Origin: Streptomyces sp. TRM49041
GTDB lineage: Bacteria; Actinomycetota; Actinomycetes; Streptomycetales; Streptomycetaceae
Reading direction: 5' to 3'
Length of the DNA: 64,000 nucleotides
Assembly (NCBI RefSeq): GCF_008271805.1
Contig: NZ_VSRY01000057.1
Span: forward strand, 27,244-91,243
Below the pieces are notes generated by a model. The model was not told the origin of the DNA, made no database searches, and saw only the letters and a list, made by a program, of their open reading frames with translations. Numbering within the stretch: position 1 is the stretch's first letter; each line of letters opens with the position of its first letter. This document shows, in pieces, positions 1 to 7,316 of this stretch. The position numbers were made by a program, and so were the translations under genes.

Positions 1-357
1 GATGCGGCGGTTCACCGCCATGGCGAGGGTCCAGGCGAACTCGGCGACGGAGTACGGGGAGTAGTACGAGACGCGGGCGACGGTGAGGCCGAGGTCGTGG
101 GCGACGTCTAGATCGATGTTGTTGAAGCCGGTGGAGCGCTGGGCGACCATCCGGGTGCCGCCGGCGGCGAGGGTGCGCAGGACGCCGGCGCCCAGGTCGG
201 CGTTGACGCTGGTGGAGATGGCCTCGTGACCGGCGGCGAGGGGCGCCGTGTCCTCCGTCAGGAAGACGTCCAGGCAGTGGAGGTGGTGCCGGTCCTTGAA
301 GGCGCGCTCCAGGAGCGGCTTCTCGTCGGCCTGTACGCCGAATGCGAGGACGTCCAC
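1..357 (-). CDS. D-2-hydroxyacid (lactate-type) dehydrogenase, N-terminal part, cut by window edge
   Basis: Only the first 119 codons are present; the reading frame runs open off the left edge. The translation begins VDVLAFGVQADEKPLLER and contains the segment RMVAQRSTGFNNIDLD followed by LGLTVARVSYYSPYSVAEFA. That is the catalytic-domain pattern of the D-lactate dehydrogenase branch of 2-hydroxyacid dehydrogenases, NAD-dependent cytosolic enzymes that interconvert pyruvate and D-lactate. The GTG start is chosen because an AGGAGG ribosome-binding site lies about 5 bases upstream. The NAD-binding Rossmann motif and the catalytic Arg/Glu/His lie outside the window, so substrate choice cannot be judged. 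The family is clear; the exact substrate is inferred. Confidence 0.85.
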   Translation of the reverse strand, partial: MDVLAFGVQADEKPLLERAFKDRHHLHCLDVFLTEDTAPLAAGHEAISTSVNADLGAGVLRTLAAGGTRMVAQRSTGFNNIDLDVAHDLGLTVARVSYYSPYSVAEFAWTLAMAVNRRI

Positions 358-460
358 GGGGGCCTCCTGGTCTGTGGGGCGTGCCGGTACCGCGAATATA
401 CGGCGGTAGCGGGCACCCCGCCCCGGGCCGGAGGTCCCCCGCCGGGGGCCGACAGACCGG

Positions 461-1135
461 TTACGCCTCGTCCAGGCCGCGCTCGATGGCGTAGCGGACG
501 AGCTCGACGCGGTTGTGGAGCTGGAGTTTTCCCAGGGTGTTCTGGACGTGGTTCTGCACGGTGCGGTGGGAGATGACCAGGCGTTCGGCTATCTGCTTGT
601 AGCCGAGGCCCTTGGCGACGAGGCGGAGGACCTCCGTCTCGCGGTCGGTGAGGCGGGGGGCGTCGGGCTCGGAGGCGCCCGGCCCGGGCGCGGGCTCGGC
701 GGCCAGGCGGCGGTACTCGCCCAGCACCAGTCCCGCGAGGCCCGGCGTGAAGACGGGGTCGCCCACGGCCGTACGGCGTACCGCGTCCAGCAGCTCCTCC
801 GTGCTGGCCGATTTCAGCAGATAGCCCGTCGCGCCGGACTTCACGGCCTCCAGGACGTCGGCGTGCTCGCCGCTCGCGGAGAGGACGAGGACCCGCACCC
901 GCAGGTCGCCGCCGCCGACGAGTTCCTTGCAGACCTGGACGCCCGGCTTGCCCGGCAGGTTCAGGTCGAGGACCAGCACGTCGGGCGTGGTGGCGAGGGC
1001 GCGGCGTACGGCCTGGTCGCCGTCGCCGGCCGTGGCGACCACGTCGAACCCGGCCTCGGCCAGGTCGCGGGCGACCGCGTCACGCCACATGGGGTGGTCG
1101 TCGACCACCATCACCTTGATCGGCTGTTCCGTCAT
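461..1135 (-). CDS. NarL/FixJ-family response regulator (MacR-like)
   Basis: A 224-residue regulator. The N-terminal receiver domain (about residues 1-125) starts MTEQPIKVMVVDDHPMWRDA with the acidic pair DD; the phospho-acceptor Asp is in VLVLDLNLPG and the conserved Lys in GYLLKSAS. A LuxR-type helix-turn-helix follows a Pro/Ala-rich linker at about residues 155-220 (LTDRETEVLRLVAKGLGYKQ, then VISHRTVQNHVQNTL). It binds DNA when phosphorylated by the kinase encoded just upstream. The ATG overlaps the kinase stop codon by 4 bases (ATGA), so the two are translationally coupled. Position near glucokinase and domain make-up match the Streptomyces MacRS system, which affects morphology and antibiotic production; that identity is from memory of gene order, not a search. 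Confidence 0.93.
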   Translation of the reverse strand: MTEQPIKVMVVDDHPMWRDAVARDLAEAGFDVVATAGDGDQAVRRALATTPDVLVLDLNLPGKPGVQVCKELVGGGDLRVRVLVLSASGEHADVLEAVKSGATGYLLKSASTEELLDAVRRTAVGDPVFTPGLAGLVLGEYRRLAAEPAPGPGASEPDAPRLTDRETEVLRLVAKGLGYKQIAERLVISHRTVQNHVQNTLGKLQLHNRVELVRYAIERGLDEA

Positions 1136-2331
1136 CGTTCCGCCTTCCCCCGTGGGACCTTCAACTCGACTTCCGTGCCCTGGCCGGGGACCGAGACCAG
1201 GTCCGCCGTCCCGCCCAGATCCCGCAGCCTTCCGCGGATGGACTGGGCGACCCCCAGCCGCCCCTCGCTCTCCGCCTGGGCGAGGCGCCCCTCCGGGATG
1301 CCCGGACCGTCGTCGCGTACCGTCACGACGACCTCGTCCGGCCAGTCCTCGACGAGGATCCACGCCCGGGCGTCCGGGCCCGCGTGCCTGCGTACATTGT
1401 CCAGGGCTGCACCGACAGCGGCTGCCAGCTCGGCGGCGGCGGGGCGGGGCAGCAGCACGGGCGCGCCCGGTTCGGCGAAGGTCACGCGGGATCCGGCGTG
1501 CGGGGTGAGCAGGGTCCGCAGATCGTGCTGCCCGTCCTCCTCGGGTTCGTCCACCATCCGTACGACCGCGCCCTGCGACTCGTCCTCCGACACATGCGAC
1601 GGGCGGCTCAGCCCGCCGGCGACGAGGGAGCGCAGGGCGACCTCCTGCTCCCCGGCCATCCGCCCGAGCTCGGCCGCCTCGCCGCCGAGGGCGGTGCCGC
1701 GGCGCTGGACCATGGCGAGCACCTGGAGGACCGAGTCGTGGATGTCGCGGGCCAGCCGCTCCCGTTCTCGGGTGGCGGCCTCGATCTCCAGGGCGCGGGC
1801 GAGGGTGCGCTCGGAGGCGCGGGCGACCTCGACGACGTAGCCGATGGCGATGGAGGCGACCCACACGAGGAGGACGTTGTGGAGGGTGTCGCGGCTGGGC
1901 TCGCCGCGCTCGACGATGTTGGCCGCGGCGACCAGGGAGGAGGCGGCCGCGGCCCAGCGCCAGCCGCCCTTGATGGCGTACGCGAGGACCGCGCCGGCCG
2001 TCCAGATCGTCGGCAGGGTGGGCCCGTCCTGGAGCTGGGCCTGGGCGTCGGCGAGCGGGGTGAGGAGGATGCCGGTGAGGGCGATGGTGAGGTCGGCGAC
2101 GAGGAAGCGCTTGGTGCAGCGGGCGGCGCCGGACACCTTGGGGAGGGTGGCCAGCGTCCACACGCTCAGCACGGCGAGGAAGCCGACACCCACCCAGGGC
2201 CGCTCGAAATCGCCGCTCTTGAAGGCGAAGAGCAGATCGGCGTAGACCATGGTGAGGACGCGGTACGCGGTGAGCGCGCGCCAGAGCGGCTGCTCCACGG
2301 ACATGCGGACCACTCGCTCGCGTCTGGCCAT
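1132..2331 (-). CDS. NarL-type sensor histidine kinase (MacS-like)
   Basis: A 399-residue membrane kinase. The N-terminal half has about five hydrophobic segments (for example VGVGFLAVLSVWTLATLP and LHNVLLVWVASIAIGYVVEV) and little outside the membrane. The HisKA_3 phospho-acceptor helix is RERERLARDIHDSVLQVLAM with the His in DIHDS; the HATPase_c domain has AALDNVRRHAG (N box), VRDDGPGIPEG (G1) and GRLGVAQSIRGRL. It phosphorylates the regulator encoded downstream. I chose the ATG giving MARRERVV because a G-rich stretch (GGGGGTGGGGGAG) sits directly before it; a start 8 codons earlier or 9 later is possible. A linker rich in Glu/Asp between the two kinase subdomains is typical of this actinobacterial type. 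Confidence 0.92.
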   Translation of the reverse strand: MARRERVVRMSVEQPLWRALTAYRVLTMVYADLLFAFKSGDFERPWVGVGFLAVLSVWTLATLPKVSGAARCTKRFLVADLTIALTGILLTPLADAQAQLQDGPTLPTIWTAGAVLAYAIKGGWRWAAAASSLVAAANIVERGEPSRDTLHNVLLVWVASIAIGYVVEVARASERTLARALEIEAATRERERLARDIHDSVLQVLAMVQRRGTALGGEAAELGRMAGEQEVALRSLVAGGLSRPSHVSEDESQGAVVRMVDEPEEDGQHDLRTLLTPHAGSRVTFAEPGAPVLLPRPAAAELAAAVGAALDNVRRHAGPDARAWILVEDWPDEVVVTVRDDGPGIPEGRLAQAESEGRLGVAQSIRGRLRDLGGTADLVSVPGQGTEVELKVPRGKAER

Positions 2332-2393
2332 CTCCCCCACCCCCCACGCGCACATACGGCGCGCGCCGTGCGCGCACCGGTCCGTGCGAGTCG

Positions 2394-3113
2394 CTACTCG
2401 GCCTTGCCCGCCGCCTTGGCGGCCTTCTCCGCCTCGGCGATGCGCCGCTTGGCGACCGTGGCGTAGATGTCGACGTACTCCTGGCCCGAGAGCTTCATGA
2501 TCTCGTACATCACCTCGTCGGTGACGGAGCGCAGGATGAAGCGGTCGCTGTCCATGCCCTGGTAGCGGCTGAAGTCCAGGGGCTTGCCGATGCGGATGCC
2601 CGGGCGCATCAGCTTCGGGACGACCTTGCCGGGCGGCTGGATCTTCTCGGTGTCGATCATGGCGATCGGGATGACCGGCGCGCCCGTGGCCAGCGCCACG
2701 CGCGCGAGGCCGCCGGTCTTGCCGCGGTAGAGCCGCCCGTCCGGCGAGCGGGTGCCCTCCGGGTAGATGCCGAACAGCTCACCGCGCTCGATGACGTCGA
2801 TGCCGCTGCGGATGGCGGCGTCGCCCGCTCCCCGGGCACCGGAGCGGTCCACCGGGAGCTGGCCGACGCCCTTGAAGAACGCCGCGGTGAGCTTGCCCTT
2901 CACACCGGGCGAGGTGAAGTACTCGGCCTTCGCGATGAAGGTGACCTTGCGGTCGAGGACCGCCGGCAGGAAGAAGGAGTCGGAGAACGACAGGTGGTTG
3001 CTCGCGAGGATCGCCGGCCCCTCGGCGGGAATGTTCTCGAGGCCCTCCACCCAGGGCCTGAAGGCGAGCTTCAGCGTCCCTCCGATGGAGAACTTCATAG
3101 CGCCGTAGATCAA
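2394..3113 (-). CDS. plsC: 1-acyl-sn-glycerol-3-phosphate acyltransferase family protein
   Basis: A 239-residue PlsC-type acyltransferase, the enzyme class that adds the second acyl chain to make phosphatidic acid at the inner face of the membrane. The catalytic NHxxxxD motif appears as ASNHLSFSDSFFLP (about residues 38-50) and the acyl-acceptor motif as GIYPEGTRSPDGRLYRGKTG. A hydrophobic patch supports membrane association. The start is read as TTG because an AGGAGG lies 8 bases before it; an in-frame ATG five codons downstream (MKFSIGG) is the alternative. Mycobacteria also keep a PlsC homolog near pimB' and an acyl-CoA ligase, so the context fits envelope phospholipid or glycolipid synthesis. 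It diverges from the hydrolase gene that follows. Confidence 0.92.
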   Translation of the reverse strand: MIYGAMKFSIGGTLKLAFRPWVEGLENIPAEGPAILASNHLSFSDSFFLPAVLDRKVTFIAKAEYFTSPGVKGKLTAAFFKGVGQLPVDRSGARGAGDAAIRSGIDVIERGELFGIYPEGTRSPDGRLYRGKTGGLARVALATGAPVIPIAMIDTEKIQPPGKVVPKLMRPGIRIGKPLDFSRYQGMDSDRFILRSVTDEVMYEIMKLSGQEYVDIYATVAKRRIAEAEKAAKAAGKAE

Positions 3114-3291
3114 CTCGTGTTCCTCCTGTGTTCCGTCGATCAGACCATAACCCGTGCGGCGCCCGCTGATCCCTTCCGTCCGCTCCCCGGCCGCTGTTAC
3201 GGGGGTGACGGCCCTGGTCGGTGTCAGTCCGGTCGCGTACGGTGAAGTACACATGTCCGCAAGCCCCACCGAACCCGAACAGGAGACCCCC

Positions 3292-4095
3292 GTGCCGGTC
3301 CTTCCTGGAGCCGAGCCGTTCCGCCACGAGGGCGGAGACGTCGGCGTACTCCTCTGCCACGGCTTCACCGGTTCCCCGGCCTCGATGCGCCCGTGGGCCG
3401 AGTATCTGGCGGAGCGCGGACTGACCGTGTCGCTGCCGCTGCTGCCCGGGCACGGCACACGCTGGCAGGACATGCAGGTCACCAGCTGGCAGGACTGGTA
3501 CGCGGAGGTGGACCGCGAGCTGCGCGCGCTGCGGCGCCACTGCGAGAAGGTCTTCGTCTTCGGGCTCTCCATGGGCGGCGCGCTCACACTGCGGCTGGCC
3601 GCCCGGCACGGTGACGCGGTCTCCGGCATCGTCCTGGTGAACCCGGCGAACAAGATGCACGGCGTCGCGGCGCACGCCCTGCCGGTCGTCCGGCACCTCC
3701 TCGCGTCGACGGCCGGCCTGGCCAACGACATCGCGAAGGAAGGTGTGGACGAGGTCGGCTACGACCGGGTGCCGCTGCACGCCGCGCACTCGCTGCGCCA
3801 GTTTCTGCGCGTCGTGGACGGTGAGCTGCCGCAGGTGACGCAGCCGGTGGTGCTGCTGCACTCCCCGCAGGACCATGTGGTGCCGGCCGCCGACTCGGCG
3901 CGCATCCTGAGCCGTATCTCCTCCACGGACGTGACGGAGATCCTGCTGGAACAGAGCTACCACGTGGCGACGTTGGACCATGACGCGGAGCGGATCTTCG
4001 AGGAGAGCCACGCGTTCATCGGCCGCTTCGCTCCGGGGTACGGCCCGAGCGCCGCCCAGGGCAGGGACAAGGAGGGGAGCGCGACCGGTGGCTGA
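3292..4095 (+). CDS. alpha/beta-hydrolase (carboxylesterase/lipase type)
   Basis: A 267-residue alpha/beta-hydrolase related to monoacylglycerol lipase and thermophilic carboxylesterases. The oxyanion region is GVLLCHGFTGSPASMRPWAE, the nucleophile elbow is FGLSMGGAL (G-L-S-M-G, Ser nucleophile), the acid is in LLHSPQDHVVPA and the His in EQSYHVATLDHD. It hydrolyses carboxylic esters, probably acyl lipids, in the cytoplasm; no signal peptide is seen. The GTG start is preferred because AGGAG lies 6 bases upstream. An ATG 13 codons earlier (MSASPTEPEQ) is possible but lacks a good ribosome-binding site. The gene diverges from plsC and overlaps the next gene's start, so those two are probably co-transcribed. 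Confidence 0.9.
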   Translation: MPVLPGAEPFRHEGGDVGVLLCHGFTGSPASMRPWAEYLAERGLTVSLPLLPGHGTRWQDMQVTSWQDWYAEVDRELRALRRHCEKVFVFGLSMGGALTLRLAARHGDAVSGIVLVNPANKMHGVAAHALPVVRHLLASTAGLANDIAKEGVDEVGYDRVPLHAAHSLRQFLRVVDGELPQVTQPVVLLHSPQDHVVPAADSARILSRISSTDVTEILLEQSYHVATLDHDAERIFEESHAFIGRFAPGYGPSAAQGRDKEGSATGG

Positions 4096-4897
4096 GCAGC
4101 ACGACGCGGACCGCGGGGAGCACCGGGACCGGCAGGACGGTCCCGAGGGCCGGCGGGACGCCCAGCGGCGGCCGGACGGCGCCGGCGGCCTTGACGGGCA
4201 GGCCGGGCAGGGCTCCTCGGAGCGCCCCGGCGAGGGCGAGGAACGGCGGCTCGACGAGGACGCGGCCTGGGCGGCGATCATCGCCGGGTACGGCGATGAG
4301 CCGCCGGACCCGCCGGGCGCGAAGCCGTTCCGGTCGGTCGAGGACCTGGCACTGCTGGAGGAGGCGGCGCCCGAGGCCAAGCCCGACAAGTTCAGGACCA
4401 GGGCGAAGCGGGAGGAGGTCGCCGAGGTCGCCGCCGATGACGCGGGCGACGACGGCGGGACGCCGGAGAAGGACACCCCGGAGGGCAGGCCCGCGCTGGG
4501 CAGCTCTGTGGTGTTCGCTCCGGGCGTCGGTGCGACCCGCGGCCCGCGTGACTACGAGCTGGCCGAGCCCGCGGACGACGACGCCGGTGCCGGTGCCGGC
4601 ACCGGCAAGAACACCGGCAAGGGCAGGAGCGAGGAAGAGGACGACGAGGGACACTTCGTACCGCCGGAGCCGCCGCCGCTGCCCGAGGCGGACTCGGCGA
4701 CCAGGTTCGCGTGGCTGGGTGTGGTGGGCGGGCCGGTGCTGATGCTGGTCGCCGTGCTCCTCCAGTGGGAGATGACGTGGTGGCTGACCACCGTGTGCGT
4801 CGGTGGATTCCTCGGCGGCTTCGCCACGCTGGTGGCCCGGATGAAGGACGGGGACGACGACGAGTACGACGACCCCGGGCGGGGCGCGGTCGTCTGA
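4088..4897 (+). CDS. acidic, low-complexity membrane-anchored hypothetical protein
   Basis: A 269-residue protein I do not recognise beyond being typical of Streptomyces. About 210 residues are charged and low-complexity (runs of Asp, Glu, Gly, Pro), with one folded-looking motif DEDAAWAAIIAGYGDEPPDP near residue 60. Two adjacent hydrophobic segments at the C-terminus (WLGVVGGPVLMLVAVLLQW and WWLTTVCVGGFLGGFATLVA) form a membrane hairpin, leaving a short acidic tail. The gene starts at GTG inside the end of the hydrolase gene (8-base overlap) with AAGGAGGGG as ribosome-binding site, so it is probably co-transcribed with it. The long disordered region is probably cytoplasmic; the function is unknown. 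Confidence 0.8.
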   Translation: MAEQHDADRGEHRDRQDGPEGRRDAQRRPDGAGGLDGQAGQGSSERPGEGEERRLDEDAAWAAIIAGYGDEPPDPPGAKPFRSVEDLALLEEAAPEAKPDKFRTRAKREEVAEVAADDAGDDGGTPEKDTPEGRPALGSSVVFAPGVGATRGPRDYELAEPADDDAGAGAGTGKNTGKGRSEEEDDEGHFVPPEPPPLPEADSATRFAWLGVVGGPVLMLVAVLLQWEMTWWLTTVCVGGFLGGFATLVARMKDGDDDEYDDPGRGAVV

Positions 4898-4899
4898 CA

Positions 4900-4926
4900 C
4901 CCGCGCCCTGAGGCTCAGGGTGCGGG
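4900..4926. terminator. bidirectional hairpin between convergent genes
   Basis: The arms CCCGCGCCCTG and CAGGGTGCGGG form an 11-bp stem (one G-T pair) around a 5-base loop. It lies right after the stop of the acidic membrane protein and overlaps the stop codon of the convergent EEP-family gene. A U-run is absent, as is usual in Streptomyces. Confidence 0.6.
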
Positions 4927-5673
4927 CGGCAAGCGGAGGGCGGCGAGTACGGGCAGATGGTCCGTCGCCGCCCTCAGGTCCGTGTCCGTGACGCCCGGCA
5001 GCCCGGCCGGCACGCCGCAGCCGAGGACCTCGATGCCCCGGGTGGCGAAGACGGCGTCGATACGCTGACGCGGGTCGTCCGGTGTCGAGGTGCACTCACC
5101 GCCCCAGGGGCGTGCGGCCCAGCAGTCCTGGAGTTCGGCGGCGAGCCGCCGGAAGGCGTGGCCGCCGGGCCGCTCGTTGATGTCGCCGGCGGCGACGGCG
5201 TACGGCGCGTCGAGCGCGGCCAGCCGGTCGAGGAGCATGCCCGCCTGCGCGTACCGCTCGTCGGCACGGAGGCTCAGATGGCAGCTGAGCAGCCCGAGCC
5301 GGGCGGCCCCGACGCGGACGACCGCCGTGGCGAAGCCCCGCCGATGCAGACCGGGCGTGAGCGGCAGCAGCACGTCCTCGGTGCGCTCGACCGTGACGCG
5401 CAGGGAGCACAGCAGCAGCGGCCCGGACGCGGGGGCGCCGCCCGCCAGCATCACCAGCTCGCTCTTGGCGGCGAGCCGCGCCGCGTGGGTGCGCCAGCGG
5501 AAGAAGCGGGGCGCCTCCTGGACGAGGACGACGTCGGGCGCGCACGCCCGGATGACCCGGGCCAGGGCCTCCTCGTCGTCGCGCATCGACCGGATGTTGT
5601 AGCTGAGCACCCGGACCACGGCCGAACCGTCCGGCTCGGTACGGGAGTCGGGTAGTGCGGTGAGCGGCGCCAT
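4915..5673 (-). CDS. endonuclease/exonuclease/phosphatase (EEP) family hydrolase
   Basis: A 252-residue protein of the EEP (DNase I-like) superfamily, metal-dependent phosphodiesterases acting on nucleic acids, inositol phosphates or sphingolipids. Diagnostic motifs appear in order: VRVLSYNIRSMRDD (Asn), VVLVQEAPRF (metal-binding Glu), LLSCHLSLRADER (His), AVAAGDINERPGG (GDxN) and RIDAVFATRG, ending with ATDHLPVLAALRL (catalytic DH). No signal peptide or membrane segment is visible, so it is likely cytoplasmic. It stands alone between convergent and co-directional neighbours. The substrate cannot be deduced from the sequence. The ATG start gives a full family-length protein, although no strong ribosome-binding site precedes it. 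Confidence 0.88.
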   Translation of the reverse strand: MAPLTALPDSRTEPDGSAVVRVLSYNIRSMRDDEEALARVIRACAPDVVLVQEAPRFFRWRTHAARLAAKSELVMLAGGAPASGPLLLCSLRVTVERTEDVLLPLTPGLHRRGFATAVVRVGAARLGLLSCHLSLRADERYAQAGMLLDRLAALDAPYAVAAGDINERPGGHAFRRLAAELQDCWAARPWGGECTSTPDDPRQRIDAVFATRGIEVLGCGVPAGLPGVTDTDLRAATDHLPVLAALRLPPAP

Positions 5674-5739
5674 GCGGGCACGATACGACAGCGCCCGCCG
5701 CGTCCGGTGGGGGCGCGGCGGGCGGGAGCCGGTTGCTTC

Positions 5740-6681
5740 TCAGCCCTGGCGGGCGAGGTCCGCGGCGCCGACCAGGCCGGCCTTGCCGCCGAGCTGGGCG
5801 GCGAGGACCTGGGCGTGCGGGCGGTACTTGCCGCCGACGAGCCAGCGGCGGAAGGACTTGCGGATCGGGTCGAGGACCAGCTCGCCCTCGTCGGAGACGC
5901 CGCCGCCGACGATGAACGCGGACGGGTCGAAGAGGGAGGCCAGGTCGGCGAGGCCCGCGCCGGCCCAGCGGGCCAGCTCGCGGAACGAGTCGACGGCCAC
6001 CTTGTCGCCCCGGCGGGCGGCGTCGCTGATGTGCTTGCCCTGGATGCCCTCGGGGGTGCCGTCGCCCAGCGACAGCAGGATCTCGGCGTTCTCGGGCGTG
6101 GCGTTGGCACGCTGCTTGGCGTACCGGACGAGGGCGCGGCCGGAGGCGTACTGCTCCCAGCAGCCCTGGCTGCCGCAGCCGCACAGGAGGCCGTCCGGGA
6201 CGACCCTGATGTGGCCGAACTCGGCGGCGACGCCGAAGCGGCCGCGGCGCAGCTTGTTGCCGATGATGATGCCGCCGCCCAGGCCGGTGCCGAGCGTGAT
6301 GCAGATGACGTCGTCGTGGCCCTGGCCCGCGCCGAAGCGGTACTCGCCCCAGGCGGCGGCGTTGGCGTCGTTCTCGACGACCACGGGCAGGCCGGCGCGC
6401 TGCTCGACCTTGTCCTTCAGCGGCTCGTGCCGCCAGTCGATGTTGGGCGCGAAGAGGACGGTCGCGCGCTTGTCGTCGACGTACCCGGCCGCACCGATGC
6501 CGACGGCCTCGATGTCATGGCCCTTGCCCGCCTCGGAGACGGCCGCACAGATCGCGTCGACGATGCCCTCGGGTGTCGACGGGGTGGGCACCTTGTGGGT
6601 GTCGAGAATGGTGCCCTCTTCGTCGACCACGCCGGCCGCGATCTTCGTGCCGCCGATGTCGACGCCGATGGTGAGTCCCAT
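5740..6681 (-). CDS. glkA: ROK-family glucokinase
   Basis: A 313-residue ROK kinase that phosphorylates glucose with ATP in the cytosol. In Streptomyces this enzyme is also needed for carbon catabolite repression (family knowledge). The ATP phosphate-binding motif TIGVDIGGTKIAAGVVD is at the N-terminus, the sugar-binding and catalytic segment reads VENDANAAAWGEYRFGAG (catalytic Asp in DAN), and the ROK zinc site is GCGSQGCWEQYASGRAL with three Cys and one Glu/His context. LGTGLGGGIIIGNKL is the second phosphate motif. Length equals the well-studied Streptomyces glucokinase (about 317 residues). It is monocistronic-looking, with about 60-80 bp on either side. Confidence 0.97.
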   Translation of the reverse strand: MGLTIGVDIGGTKIAAGVVDEEGTILDTHKVPTPSTPEGIVDAICAAVSEAGKGHDIEAVGIGAAGYVDDKRATVLFAPNIDWRHEPLKDKVEQRAGLPVVVENDANAAAWGEYRFGAGQGHDDVICITLGTGLGGGIIIGNKLRRGRFGVAAEFGHIRVVPDGLLCGCGSQGCWEQYASGRALVRYAKQRANATPENAEILLSLGDGTPEGIQGKHISDAARRGDKVAVDSFRELARWAGAGLADLASLFDPSAFIVGGGVSDEGELVLDPIRKSFRRWLVGGKYRPHAQVLAAQLGGKAGLVGAADLARQG

Positions 6682-6758
6682 GTGTCCCTCAGTTTTCGGT
6701 CGAGCCCCGCTATGCCCAACCGTACCCGAGGGCGGGCGCCCCTCTGGTCCTCAAGGGG

Positions 6759-7283
6759 TCAGTCCAGGTCGATGTGCTGGCTGCCCGCGGTGCCCCCGTC
6801 CTTCTTCCCGCCGTCGCGGGTGGTGTCGTCCCCGGTGCCCCCGGTGTCCCCGGTGTCCGCGGTGTCCCCGGTGCCCCCGGTGTCCGCGGTGTCCCCGGTG
6901 CCCCGGGTGTCCTCGGGGCCGTGGGTCCAGCGGTGCTCGTGGCCCTGGACGGCGGAGCGGTACGCGGCGAGGAGCTCGCCGCCCGCGGCGGCGAGGTGGT
7001 CGAAGACCTGCGGGTTGCGTTCGACGACCGGCTCGATCGCGGACTTCGCCTGGGCGACGACCTGCCGGACGGCGCTCTGGGCGCCGGCGCCGAGCAGGGG
7101 CGTACCGAGGGAGGAGACCTTGTCGGCGACCGCGTCGACGAGCTTGCGCAGCTCCTCGGCGGCGGAGCCGGGCGGGGGGCCACTGTGGCCGCGGCGGCGG
7201 GCGCGCTCGGCCGCGAGATCCTCGGCGCAGGCCTGCGCCCAGACGTCTTCCTCGGGGCCGGGCCGGTCGGTGGCATCGCTCAT
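6759..7283 (-). CDS. DUF5304-type Streptomyces hypothetical protein with Thr/Gly/Asp repeat tail
   Basis: A 174-residue protein found (from memory) next to glucokinase in many Streptomyces. The first 115 residues look folded and mostly helical: EEDVWAQACAEDLAAERARR, then SAAEELRKLVDAVADKVSSL and ERNPQVFDHLAAAGGELLAA. After GHEHRWTHGPEDT the sequence becomes a Gly-Thr-Asp repeat (units like GTGDTADTG) that is encoded by a DNA tandem repeat, and it ends in an acidic HIDLD. No signal peptide or catalytic motif is seen. The DUF assignment is from memory of the family's look and position; the function is unknown. Confidence 0.78.
   Translation of the reverse strand: MSDATDRPGPEEDVWAQACAEDLAAERARRRGHSGPPPGSAAEELRKLVDAVADKVSSLGTPLLGAGAQSAVRQVVAQAKSAIEPVVERNPQVFDHLAAAGGELLAAYRSAVQGHEHRWTHGPEDTRGTGDTADTGGTGDTADTGDTGGTGDDTTRDGGKKDGGTAGSQHIDLD
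6834..6905. repeat. 9-bp tandem repeat with 27-bp higher-order period, inside the DUF5304-type gene
   Basis: Eight consecutive 9-mers of the type GGTG(T/C)CCCC or GGTGTCCGC run without gaps. Units 6852-6878 and 6879-6905 are a 27-bp block repeated with one mismatch. Because 9 and 27 are multiples of 3, unit gain or loss keeps the gene in frame; it encodes the variable Thr/Gly/Asp tail. Confidence 0.9.
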
Positions 7284-7316
7284 GGCATCGACGTTACCCG
7301 AACGGTGGATGACTGT

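Noticed and set aside
461..2377. Response-regulator frame extended upstream to 638 codons
   Set aside because: The extra N-terminal 414 codons are the out-of-frame shadow of the histidine kinase gene.
6834..6905. Possible CRISPR array
   Set aside because: Repeats are contiguous 9-mers without spacers, lie in a coding frame, and no cas gene is present.
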